Assembly (NCBI GenBank): GCA_012518075.1
Contig: JAAYTG010000020.1
Span: 1-32,498, forward strand
DNA: 32,498 nucleotides
Direction of reading: 5' to 3'
Origin: Clostridiales bacterium
GTDB taxonomy: Bacteria > Bacillota > Clostridia > Caldicoprobacterales > UBA3941
In this document: in pieces, positions 25,726 to 32,498 of the stretch
How positions within the stretch are numbered: the first letter of the stretch is position 1
Layout: the number at the start of each line of letters is the position of its first letter
Position numbers and translations under genes: made by a program
The notes under the pieces: generated by a model
What the model was told of the DNA's origin: nothing
Databases searched by the model: none
The model's input: only the letters and a program-made list of their open reading frames with translations

Positions 25726-26928
25726 TTAATCTCTAACTCTTATTGCTTTAATTAGCAAGATTAAAAAATATATGGCTAGGAGGCTGAAAAAAGCTGATGT
25801 TAATAGCTTTAAAGAAGCTATAAAGGTGTTGTACATAGTGGGATTTATAATATAATTGGGTCCACTAAAGGCTGGTATTGAGTCCACAGGTGAGAAGAGG
25901 ATAAATATATGTGTTAATATGGCTGAAAGGATGCCGTGAAGGAATTTAGTAAAAAAGTATAGGCCTATGGAAAGATCTGTATTGGCTAAAAGGCTGATAG
26001 CTTGACTGTGAATGGACAGGCCGCCCCAACCAATTATAAAGGAAGTGGCTATTATTTTACTCTCCATATCCAGCATGGTATCACTTAGTAGTCTACAGCC
26101 AGTTGTTATTTCTAGAAGGCCTGCGCCTAGGGCTTTTATTGTTCTAGATCCTTCACTAAAGACAAAAGTCCAATTGTTTCTTGTTTCATTTACAATATTG
26201 AAGTTTCCATTTACTATAATTAAATTGATTATCACTGAAAACAAAATAATAAATCCCCCTATTAGCAACTGGGCCTGCATGGAACTTCTAACGGAGTCTC
26301 CCAGTATTGTGCCCAAGGATTTTCTGCTTTTACCTTTACTGTCAAGTAGTTGGTTAATAGCCGATCTCATATTGGGTTTGAGGGAGTATGTTATTTTGTA
26401 TTTTTTTTCCCTGCCATAGAAGCGGAACAATAGACCCAAAATAAGGGCAGCCAAATAGTGGCATATAGCGATTATCTTTCCAGCTTGAGGACTGTTTAGC
26501 ATTCCAATACCAACAGCACCAATCATAAACAGTGGGCCAGAGGTATTACAGAAGGCTAACATTCTTTGCCCTTCTGCTCTTGTTATGTCGCCCTCTTCAT
26601 ATAAGGATGCAATAAGCTTAGCGCCCATGGGATATCCAGAGCTGGTGCTCATTATCCATACGAAGGAGCTATGGCCAGGACAATTGAATAAGGGTCTCAT
26701 TAGAGGGGTTAGAAGGTTGGAGAAAAAATCTGCAAGGCCTGACTGAACCATAATTTCTGTAACTATAAAGAAAGGAAGTAGAGCAGGCAGCACGACCTTT
26801 AGCCATGTGTCCAAACCTTTTATAGCAGCCTGAAGGGAATGTTCAGGGAAAAAGATAATAAGTATAATAATTAAAAGGGATGAAAAGGCAAGTATTAACC
26901 TTTGAAACTTCTTATGTTTTAAAGGCAA
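25726..26928 (-). CDS. ylbJ: sporulation integral membrane protein YlbJ
   Basis: 400 aa, about eight membrane helices with nucleoside-recognition (Gate) type repeats; WIMSTSSGYPMGAKLIASLYEEG and MLAFCNTSGPLFMIGAVGIGM are typical. YlbJ is needed for spore formation in B. subtilis and is expressed there in the mother cell under SigE. The transported or recognised molecule is unknown. TTG start at 26928 with GAGGGGAGA about 7 nt upstream. Divergent from ylbK with only 62 nt between the two start codons. Confidence 0.92.
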   Translation of the reverse strand: MPLKHKKFQRLILAFSSLLIIILIIFFPEHSLQAAIKGLDTWLKVVLPALLPFFIVTEIMVQSGLADFFSNLLTPLMRPLFNCPGHSSFVWIMSTSSGYPMGAKLIASLYEEGDITRAEGQRMLAFCNTSGPLFMIGAVGIGMLNSPQAGKIIAICHYLAALILGLLFRFYGREKKYKITYSLKPNMRSAINQLLDSKGKSRKSLGTILGDSVRSSMQAQLLIGGFIILFSVIINLIIVNGNFNIVNETRNNWTFVFSEGSRTIKALGAGLLEITTGCRLLSDTMLDMESKIIATSFIIGWGGLSIHSQAISLLANTDLSIGLYFFTKFLHGILSAILTHIFILFSPVDSIPAFSGPNYIINPTMYNTFIASLKLLTSAFFSLLAIYFLILLIKAIRVRD

Positions 26929-26990
26929 GCTAAATTCTCCCCTCTATGAAAATTAGTGCTATTATATTATATTTGAGGAGAGAGCTAAAT
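26929..26990. promoter_or_regulatory. 62-bp divergent promoter region of ylbJ and ylbK
   Basis: Contains the ribosome sites of both genes and the AT run TATTATATTATATT, which offers -10-like hexamers in both directions. No clear -35 or SigE element; ylbJ promoter elements must extend into ylbK. Confidence 0.4.
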
Positions 26991-27794
26991 ATGAGGAAAA
27001 GGCCGATAATCGGATTAGCTTTGGGAGCAGGGGCCTCTAGAGGATTAGCCCACATAGGGGTATTGCAAGCTCTAGAGGAGCATGGTATTATTCCGGATTT
27101 AATAGCGGGTAGCAGCATCGGTGCCATAGTGGGCGCATTATATGCTGCTGGAATTCCCTCTAATATGATGGAAGGAATAGCTGAAAATTTAGATATGAGG
27201 ACATATTATGACGTGAGCATACCGCGTCTAGGCTTTATAAAAGGTGATAAAGTGGAGGAGCTTATTCGGATCCTTACTCAAGGCAAGACCTTTGATCAGC
27301 TTAATATCCCTTTAAGTGTGACAGCTGTTGATTTAAAAAGTAATCAATCTGTGATTATGAACCAAGGAGAGGTCTACAAAGCAGTTCGAGCTAGTATTTC
27401 AATACCGGGTATCTTTGTACCGGTATTTGAGGGAAATAAGGTTTTAGTAGATGGGGGATTGCTTGAGAGGTTGCCGACTAGGGTAGCGCGAGAGATGGGG
27501 GCTGACATAGTAATTGGTGTAGATGTGGGATTCCGTGGTCAACATGGGGATCCATCCAATATTTTAGGAATAATACTCCAATCTTTTGAAGTGATAGAGT
27601 TAGCATTGGTGGATAGCATTTTTCACGAAGATGATGTCTACATATACCCTGAGCTTGGGGATATAAACCCGTTAAACTTTGATAAGGTTACCCAATGTGT
27701 TGCAGAGGGAAAAAGAGTGACTCTCGAGGCAATTGATGATATAAAGAAAAAGATTAAGGGGTTTGAGGCTAGATCATCAGAACACCTTGGGTAA
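26991..27794 (+). CDS. ylbK: patatin-like phospholipase YlbK
   Basis: About 267 aa patatin/RssA-type serine hydrolase. Oxyanion loop GAGASRG, nucleophile Ser42 in GSSIG and catalytic Asp154 in DGG give an intact Ser-Asp dyad. The substrate is unknown; the family acts on lipid acyl esters. ATG 26991 (MRKRPIIGLALGAGASRG) with GAGGAGAGAG upstream is preferred over the ATG at 26946, which would add 15 residues without a ribosome site. The B. subtilis order ylbJ-ylbK-ylbL-ylbM is kept here except that the PDZ protease gene ylbL is absent and strands are rearranged. The last 26 nt overlap tmcAL on the other strand. Confidence 0.9.
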   Translation: MRKRPIIGLALGAGASRGLAHIGVLQALEEHGIIPDLIAGSSIGAIVGALYAAGIPSNMMEGIAENLDMRTYYDVSIPRLGFIKGDKVEELIRILTQGKTFDQLNIPLSVTAVDLKSNQSVIMNQGEVYKAVRASISIPGIFVPVFEGNKVLVDGGLLERLPTRVAREMGADIVIGVDVGFRGQHGDPSNILGIILQSFEVIELALVDSIFHEDDVYIYPELGDINPLNFDKVTQCVAEGKRVTLEAIDDIKKKIKGFEARSSEHLG

Positions 27795-29031
27795 ATTCCT
27801 GTCCACCCAATCTTTGTTCGGGATTTGGAAAGCCCAGGGCGTATAGGTTACTAGCCAGAATATCCAATTCAAACATCGAATTTATGTCTTTGGTTTTATG
27901 ACGATAATAGTGGGCAGGTTTAGTAATAATAGGCAGCTTGGATGTTTTTTTAAGATTTTTTAGAATATCAGTGGCTTTAGAATTGAATCCAAGGATACGA
28001 AGATAGCTGGGACCACACCTTCTTTGGAATCTAGCTACATCATTAGTTTTTATTCTCAAAAGGCCATGGATTAAAACTCTTTGAAGCCTTGTATAGGTAT
28101 AGCGCTTAGTTTTGCATTTTGAGAGGAACTCCTCTATGGAAGTGCACTCAAGAGCATATCTTTTTATACGGTTTTCAAGGCCTTCCTCTACATCCATCCA
28201 GCTAGCTATTTCCTCAGGGCTGGCCTGTCTTATTATTCCAAACAAGAGCTGTTCAAAGGACTTAAGGGATATAGGACCCCGTCCTTGGTTAATGGAAGCT
28301 TTCAATATTTTCAGGGAAATATCCGGAAGAGCAGAAGCTATGGATTCCCAGCTTTTACCTGACAATATTGCATTACGTATAGATGTAGCGCTAGAAAACT
28401 CACCTTCCATATTGGCAGCATTATAGGATGAGCCTAGTCTAGGGATTAAAACTGGTTGTATGGTGCTTTTTAGCTTTTTAATGGTCTTTAGATATTCTAA
28501 TGCCAAAATAGAATTAGAACCAGTCAGAATTAAGTCAATAAGATCGGAGGACAAGCTACCATCTTGTAGATTGCTATTATACTGCTGTATGGCTTTTAAA
28601 CGAGCAAGTGGGAAGGAAAGGCCTTTATCTAGATTTAGTTTGAGAAGCTCCCTAAAAGCTAAGGGTTCTTCTGCTAAAATCATTGCTATCTTGTCTAGGT
28701 CCTTTATATTATGGTATTCGCTACCAAATGACATATGGGTTACTATGCCTGCTTGGTCTAATATCTTAACAGCTGCGGTGGCAAATAATTCTGCTGTCTG
28801 GCATGCATAGAGGGTGGGGATTTCCAAAACCACATCGATACCGTTTTCTAAAGCCATTTGTGTACGGGCCCACTTATCGATTATAGCGGGTTCACCACGC
28901 TGTGTAAAATTTCCTGACATAACTGCAATGGTATAATCAGGCTGGAGCAATTGGACAGATTTTTTTAGGTGATAGAGATGACCCTTATGAAAAGGATTGT
29001 ATTCAGCGACTATACCCAATACCTTTGGCAA
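27769..29031 (-). CDS. tmcAL: tRNA(Met) cytidine acetate ligase TmcAL (YlbM)
   Basis: About 420 aa. TmcAL makes N4-acetylcytidine at the wobble position of elongator tRNA(Met) from acetate and ATP through acetyl-adenylate. The N-terminal nucleotidyltransferase fold shows GIVAEYNPFHKGH (His15, His18) and VMSGNFTQRGEPAI. Length and C terminus are normal. TTG at 29031 is preferred because GAAGGA ends 9 nt before it; the ATG at 29040, three codons upstream, directly abuts that ribosome site. Its neighbours pta and ackA (divergent) make and use acetate. Confidence 0.92.
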   Translation of the reverse strand: MPKVLGIVAEYNPFHKGHLYHLKKSVQLLQPDYTIAVMSGNFTQRGEPAIIDKWARTQMALENGIDVVLEIPTLYACQTAELFATAAVKILDQAGIVTHMSFGSEYHNIKDLDKIAMILAEEPLAFRELLKLNLDKGLSFPLARLKAIQQYNSNLQDGSLSSDLIDLILTGSNSILALEYLKTIKKLKSTIQPVLIPRLGSSYNAANMEGEFSSATSIRNAILSGKSWESIASALPDISLKILKASINQGRGPISLKSFEQLLFGIIRQASPEEIASWMDVEEGLENRIKRYALECTSIEEFLSKCKTKRYTYTRLQRVLIHGLLRIKTNDVARFQRRCGPSYLRILGFNSKATDILKNLKKTSKLPIITKPAHYYRHKTKDINSMFELDILASNLYALGFPNPEQRLGGQEFTQGVLMI

Positions 29032-29072
29032 TTTTATCATTCCTTCAAAAATAATGATAATAGGATATAATA

Positions 29073-29101
29073 ATTATATAGACCAGAGGCTACTATTTCA
29101 A
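29073..29101 (-). promoter_or_regulatory. vegetative promoter of tmcAL
   Basis: Reading minus: TTGAAA (29101-29096), 17-nt spacer, TATAAT (29078-29073). Strong sigma-A promoter with a leader of about 25-35 nt. Confidence 0.85.
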
Positions 29102-29218
29102 GAAAGAAAAAAATATATTTAAATTACAAAAAATAAAGGATTCTGACGATAAATGTAGAATAATTATTTGGTTAGGTAACTTTGTTATATTTTAAACAAA
29201 AATTTTATTAATATAAGG

Positions 29219-29325
29219 TCTTGTGCTAATAAAAGGTTATATATTGTATAAACTAATGGTCTATTGATACAAAAGCTTGCTAACACCCAATAGCCATCAT
29301 GAGTACATGAACAACTAGCACAAGA
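29219..29325 (+). ncRNA. candidate multi-branched leader RNA upstream of pta
   Basis: A perfect 10-bp closing stem, TCTTGTGCTA (29219-29228) with TAGCACAAGA (29316-29325), encloses three smaller hairpins: TTATA/TATAA (29237-29251), GGTCTATTG/CAATAGCC with one bulge (29258-29295) and TCATG/CATGA with a 4-nt loop (29297-29310). It ends 13 nt before the pta ribosome site. I do not recognise a known riboswitch consensus, and no terminator or anti-ribosome-site pairing is evident, so this is only a structural candidate. Confidence 0.4.
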
Positions 29326-29351
29326 GACTAATTGATGAGAGGAGTTTTTTT

Positions 29352-30344
29352 ATGGGTGTAATGAACAACATTATTGAAAAGGCAAAATCTTGCAAAAAAA
29401 CTATCGTCCTTCCTGAAAGTACCGATCTTAGGATGCTAGAAGCTAGCCAAAAGATTGTGAGTAAGGGGATAGCTAATATAATTCTTTTAGGAGATGAAAA
29501 GGCTATAAAGGAAAAGGCTGGTAGTATTGATTTAAGCGGGGTTACTATTATTGATCCTCTAAAGTTTGATAAGGCTGATAGCTATGCTGATGAGCTGGTA
29601 GAGCTTCGTAAGCATAGGGGGATGACCAAGGAAAAAGCAGAGGAGACTATAAAGGATCCCCTTTATTTTGGCTGCATGATGGTCAAGCTAGGGGATGCTG
29701 ATGGAATGGTTGCTGGTGCCGTTAGCAGTACGCCGGACGTATGGAGGCCAGTACTTCAGATAATAAAGACCCGTCCTGGAATCTCTGTAGCTTCAAGCTG
29801 CTTTCTGATGGAGGTACCGGATTGCGACTATGGCGAGAATGGAGTATTCATATATGCTGATTGTGGTCTGAACCCTGATCCTACGGCGGAGCAGCTAGCC
29901 TCAATAGCTATCAGTGCCGCAGAGACCGCCAGAATACTAGCTGATATGGAACCTAGGGTGGCTATGCTATCTTTCTCTACAAAAGGTAGTGCTAGTCATG
30001 AATCAGTAGATAAGGTAGTAGAAGCAACTAGGATAGCCAAGGAAATGGCACCTGACCTATTAATAGATGGGGAGCTACAAGTGGATGCTGCTTTGGATTC
30101 TAAGATTGGGCAGCAAAAATCTCCCGGAAGTCCCGTTGCAGGCAAAGCCAACGTGCTTATCTTCCCTGATCTAGGGGCTGGAAATATAGCCTATAAACTT
30201 ACCGAGAGGCTGGCCAAGGCTATGGCTTTAGGGCCATTGAGTCAGGGACTTGCTAAACCTGTAAATGATTTATCCAGAGGTTGCAGTTCAGACGATATTG
30301 TTAATGTTGTAGCTATTACAGCTCTAGAGGCACAAAATAATTAA
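29352..30344 (+). CDS. pta: phosphate acetyltransferase
   Basis: 330 aa short-form Pta (no N-terminal regulatory domain). Converts acetyl-CoA and phosphate to acetyl phosphate and CoA. Family blocks visible: VLPESTDLRMLEAS, MMVKLGDADGMVAGAV, LQIIKTRPGISVASS, MLSFSTKGSA, SPVAGKANVLIFPDLGAGN and NDLSRGCSSDDI. ATG 29352 with GAGAGGAG 7 nt upstream. Forms an operon with ackA 12 nt downstream, giving ATP from acetyl-CoA by substrate-level phosphorylation, the usual fermentative route in anaerobes. Confidence 0.96.
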   Translation: MGVMNNIIEKAKSCKKTIVLPESTDLRMLEASQKIVSKGIANIILLGDEKAIKEKAGSIDLSGVTIIDPLKFDKADSYADELVELRKHRGMTKEKAEETIKDPLYFGCMMVKLGDADGMVAGAVSSTPDVWRPVLQIIKTRPGISVASSCFLMEVPDCDYGENGVFIYADCGLNPDPTAEQLASIAISAAETARILADMEPRVAMLSFSTKGSASHESVDKVVEATRIAKEMAPDLLIDGELQVDAALDSKIGQQKSPGSPVAGKANVLIFPDLGAGNIAYKLTERLAKAMALGPLSQGLAKPVNDLSRGCSSDDIVNVVAITALEAQNN

Positions 30345-30356
30345 GGGGGCTTTGTT

Positions 30357-31559
30357 ATGAAGGTACTTGTTGTAAATGCTGGGAGTTCATCTTTGAAGTA
30401 TCAGCTTATAAATATGAATGGAGAAAGTGTGCTGGCCAAAGGAAATGTAGAGAGAATTGGAATGCCTGAGCCATTATTAAAGCACACTGTCCAAGATAAA
30501 GAAACTGTAGAGATTCATGGAGACTTTAAGGATCATGTAGCTGCCTTAAAGAAGGTTATAGAAACTTTAGTGGATGAAAAACTTGGTGTGATTGGCAGTA
30601 TGGATGAGATTTCTGCCGTTGGTCATAGGGTAGTTCATGGAGGAGAGCGGTTTTCTAGCTCAGTAATCATTGATGACGAGGTTATGGAGGCGATAGAAGC
30701 CAATATAGAGCTAGCTCCTCTTCATAATCCTGCTAATATTATGGGGATACAGGCTTGTAGAAATATAATGCCCAACACCCCCATGGTAGCGGTTTTTGAT
30801 ACTGCCTTCCATCAGACCATGCCCCAGAAAGCTTTTATGTATGCTGTTCCCTATAGTGTATACGAGGATTTGGGTGTTAGACGATATGGATTCCATGGGA
30901 CTTCTCACAAATATGTATCTCTGAAAGCAGCTGCTATGTTGGGAAAACCAGTAGAATCCCTAAAGATAATTACTTGCCATTTGGGTAATGGATCCAGTAT
31001 TGCGGCAGTTGACTGTGGCAAATCCATAGATACAAGTATGGGCTTTACACCTCTAGAAGGTCTACCTATGGGAACTAGAAGTGGAAGCATAGATCCTGCT
31101 ATCCTTAGTTATCTTATGGATAAAGAGAATTTAACCTGTGAAGAGGTAAATAGGATTCTCAATAAGGATTCTGGTATGCTGGGATTGTCCGGGCTTAGCA
31201 GTGACTTTAGGGACCTGCACAATGCTGCTGCAGAAGGAAATAAACGTGCTCAGCTTGCCTTGGATGTCTTTAACTATGAAGTAAAAAAGTATATTGCTGC
31301 TTATGCTGCTGCTATGGGTGGAGTAGATTGTATTGTATTCACCGCAGGAATAGGCGAAAACACACCCCGAGTTAGAGAGAAATCTTGCTCAGGTCTCGAG
31401 TTTATGGGCATCAAGATAGACGATGAGAAAAACCAAAAGGTGTTGGGCAGACTGAATACAGAAGGCGAAATAAGTACTGATGATTCCAGTGTCAAGGTAT
31501 TAGTGGTACCAACAAACGAAGAACTAATGATTGCTAGGGAAACCCTAGAGCTCATATAG
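30357..31559 (+). CDS. ackA: acetate kinase
   Basis: 400 aa, complete. Transfers phosphate from acetyl phosphate to ADP, yielding acetate and ATP. Catalytic and binding motifs are in place: Asn7 in [19 protein letters not shown] (Arg), [11 protein letters not shown] (Asp), [13 protein letters not shown] (His), GTRSGSIDP (Arg) and PTNEEL (Glu). Ribosome site AAGGGGGC just upstream of the ATG. Acetate it forms could also serve the neighbouring TmcAL (inference). Confidence 0.97.
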   Translation: MKVLVVNAGSSSLKYQLINMNGESVLAKGNVERIGMPEPLLKHTVQDKETVEIHGDFKDHVAALKKVIETLVDEKLGVIGSMDEISAVGHRVVHGGERFSSSVIIDDEVMEAIEANIELAPLHNPANIMGIQACRNIMPNTPMVAVFDTAFHQTMPQKAFMYAVPYSVYEDLGVRRYGFHGTSHKYVSLKAAAMLGKPVESLKIITCHLGNGSSIAAVDCGKSIDTSMGFTPLEGLPMGTRSGSIDPAILSYLMDKENLTCEEVNRILNKDSGMLGLSGLSSDFRDLHNAAAEGNKRAQLALDVFNYEVKKYIAAYAAAMGGVDCIVFTAGIGENTPRVREKSCSGLEFMGIKIDDEKNQKVLGRLNTEGEISTDDSSVKVLVVPTNEELMIARETLELI

Positions 31560-31581
31560 TAAATTTTTATAACATCAATGC

Positions 31582-31610
31582 TTGACAAAATTAGAGTCAA
31601 TCTATATAAT
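31582..31610 (+). promoter_or_regulatory. perfect consensus promoter of the DUF177-rpmF operon
   Basis: TTGACA (31582-31587), exactly 17 nt, TATAAT (31605-31610). Identical to the sigma-A consensus at all 12 positions; predicted start near 31617, about 31 nt before the ATG. Confidence 0.95.
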
Positions 31611-31647
31611 GAATCCGTCTGGCTATGAAATGATGGAGTGAGAGATA

Positions 31648-32169
31648 ATGGTTATTGATATTTCGGACATCTTAATGGAAGTGGGTTCATCTAAGCAATT
31701 CGATGGTAATGTTATTATAAAAGATATTACTTATCAGGGAGATAAGATCCACTTTGACTCACCCTTTTATGTGAAAGGAAATGTGACAAATGTTGGCCAG
31801 CTACTTGTTATGAATGCTCATTTGGAGGGCATAGCAGCCTTGAAATGTGGCAAATGCACGGAATCTTATGATTATTCAGTTGACTATGATATAAAGGTAA
31901 ATTTTAAATCCACAACTGATGAAGAGGATCCGGATATCTATGTCTATACCAACAATCGCATTGATTTATATGATATTGTAATTCGCGAATTTCTCCATAG
32001 ATTGCCTATTCTAAGGCGATGTTCTCAGGAGTGCAAAGGTCTCTGTCCCTATTGTGGCACCAACCTAAACAATAAGGAGTGCCAGTGTTCGGATCAGGAC
32101 CATGAACCTATAGATAGTAGATTTTCAGTTTTAAGAGATTTTTTTGTTGATAGGGATAGGGAGGTGTAA
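31648..32169 (+). CDS. DUF177/YceD-family protein
   Basis: 173 aa member of the YceD (DUF177) family, almost always placed just upstream of rpmF and linked to 23S rRNA accumulation in bacteria and plants. An N-terminal part rich in beta strands leads to CGKC (residues 67-70) and a cysteine cluster at about 125-147 (CSQEC, CPYC, ECQC), which probably binds zinc. ATG 31648 has GATGGAGTGAG upstream. Five nt separate it from rpmF, so the two are co-expressed from the strong promoter at 31582. Confidence 0.92.
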   Translation: MVIDISDILMEVGSSKQFDGNVIIKDITYQGDKIHFDSPFYVKGNVTNVGQLLVMNAHLEGIAALKCGKCTESYDYSVDYDIKVNFKSTTDEEDPDIYVYTNNRIDLYDIVIREFLHRLPILRRCSQECKGLCPYCGTNLNNKECQCSDQDHEPIDSRFSVLRDFFVDRDREV

Positions 32170-32174
32170 TAGCC

Positions 32175-32354
32175 ATGGCAGTGCCAAAGAGAAAAACATC
32201 TAAAGCAAGAAGAGATAAGCGCAGGGCTAATTGGAAGGTTAGTATGCCTGGAATGGCAGAATGCCCACAATGCGGGACTATGAGGCTTTCTCATAGAGTA
32301 TGTAAAGAATGCGGATTTTATAATAAAAGACAAGTGATTTCAACTGAAGATTAA
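32175..32354 (+). CDS. rpmF: 50S ribosomal protein L32
   Basis: 59 aa L32. [20 protein letters not shown] is the standard N terminus; Cys30, Cys33, Cys43 and Cys46 (CPQC...CKEC) make it the zinc-ribbon form. GAGGTG about 8 nt upstream of ATG 32175. In Firmicutes fapR/plsX or fatty acid genes often follow, just beyond this window. Confidence 0.96.
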   Translation: MAVPKRKTSKARRDKRRANWKVSMPGMAECPQCGTMRLSHRVCKECGFYNKRQVISTED

Positions 32355-32360
32355 AGTATG

Positions 32361-32395
32361 AAAACCTACCTTGCTATAAGCGGGGTAGGTTTTTT
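32361..32395 (+). terminator. terminator after rpmF
   Basis: AAAACCTACC (32361-32370) pairs with GGTAGGTTTT (32384-32393) across a 13-nt loop, with T-tract to 32395. Confidence 0.9.
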
Positions 32396-32459
32396 CTTTG
32401 CGTCCATGATGGATATATTGAATCTTTCATGAATAAAAACAAGGATAGAACAGATTTGA

Positions 32460-32498
32460 ATACTTATATTAAATTATTAAATCTTGTTAAATAAGTAT
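32460..32498. repeat. inverted repeat at the right edge
   Basis: ATACTTAT (32460-32467) and ATAAGTAT (32491-32498) are perfect complements 23 nt apart in an AT-rich region. Likely part of the regulatory region of the next gene, which is outside the window. Confidence 0.4.

Larger units (their letters stand above)
29041..29351. other. 311-bp gap between tmcAL and pta
   Basis: Very AT-rich. Holds the minus-strand tmcAL promoter (29073-29101), an AT stretch with no clear pta promoter, and a candidate structured leader RNA at 29219-29325. No ORF with a ribosome site. Confidence 0.6.

Noticed and set aside
26012-26419. 135-codon plus-strand frame inside ylbJ
   Set aside because: Mirror of the hydrophobic ylbJ gene, no ribosome site.
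1-32498. Mobile elements, CRISPR arrays, tRNA or rRNA genes
   Set aside because: Looked for terminal repeats, transposase motifs, regularly spaced repeats and tRNA-like cloverleafs in all gaps; none found by eye.

Overview
The window is about 32.5 kb of AT-rich chromosome from a low-GC, spore-forming Firmicute, most likely an anaerobic Clostridia relative; the genus cannot be fixed from the sequence. Evidence for this: the yicC-remA-gmk-rpoZ-coaBC-priA-def-fmt-rsmB-rlmN-prpC-prkC-rsgA-rpe-thiN-spoVM-(rpmB)-asp23-fakA-recG order known from Bacillus/Clostridium; three sporulation genes (spoVM, an alpha/beta-type SASP, ylbJ); strong GGAGG-type ribosome sites; frequent TTG starts; and a pta-ackA acetate pathway. 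No mobile element, CRISPR array, rRNA or tRNA gene was seen.

Layout. 1-2946: gatA and gatB of the tRNA-dependent amidotransferase (gatC presumably lies just left of the window). 3313-18652: one long plus-strand run of housekeeping genes, many with overlapping stop and start codons: RNA turnover and matrix regulation (yicC, remA), GMP kinase, RNAP omega, CoA synthesis, replication restart, N-terminal formyl group handling (def, fmt), a membrane zinc protease, rRNA methylation (rsmB, rlmN), the PP2C phosphatase/PASTA kinase pair, ribosome assembly GTPase, ribulose-phosphate epimerase and thiamine pyrophosphokinase. 18719-18968: two very small genes, an unassigned two-helix membrane peptide and spoVM, closed by a bidirectional terminator shared with rpmB on the opposite strand. 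19473-25689: asp23-fakA, recG, an SASP gene, rsmD-coaD and a coiled-coil gene. 25726-29031: ylbJ (minus), ylbK (plus) and tmcAL/ylbM (minus). 29352-32354: pta-ackA, then a DUF177 protein plus rpmF behind a perfect consensus promoter.

The most unusual item is GatA. The frame is intact and full length, but all three residues of the Lys-cisSer-Ser glutaminase triad are replaced (Gln79, Ala154, Cys178), while the coupled gatB looks normal. This suggests a glutaminase-dead GatA pseudoenzyme. Other items worth checking are a possible multi-branched RNA leader in front of pta (29219-29325), the 57-codon membrane ORF coupled to spoVM, two mutually exclusive hairpins in front of asp23-fakA, and several operator-like palindromes in the otherwise empty gaps.
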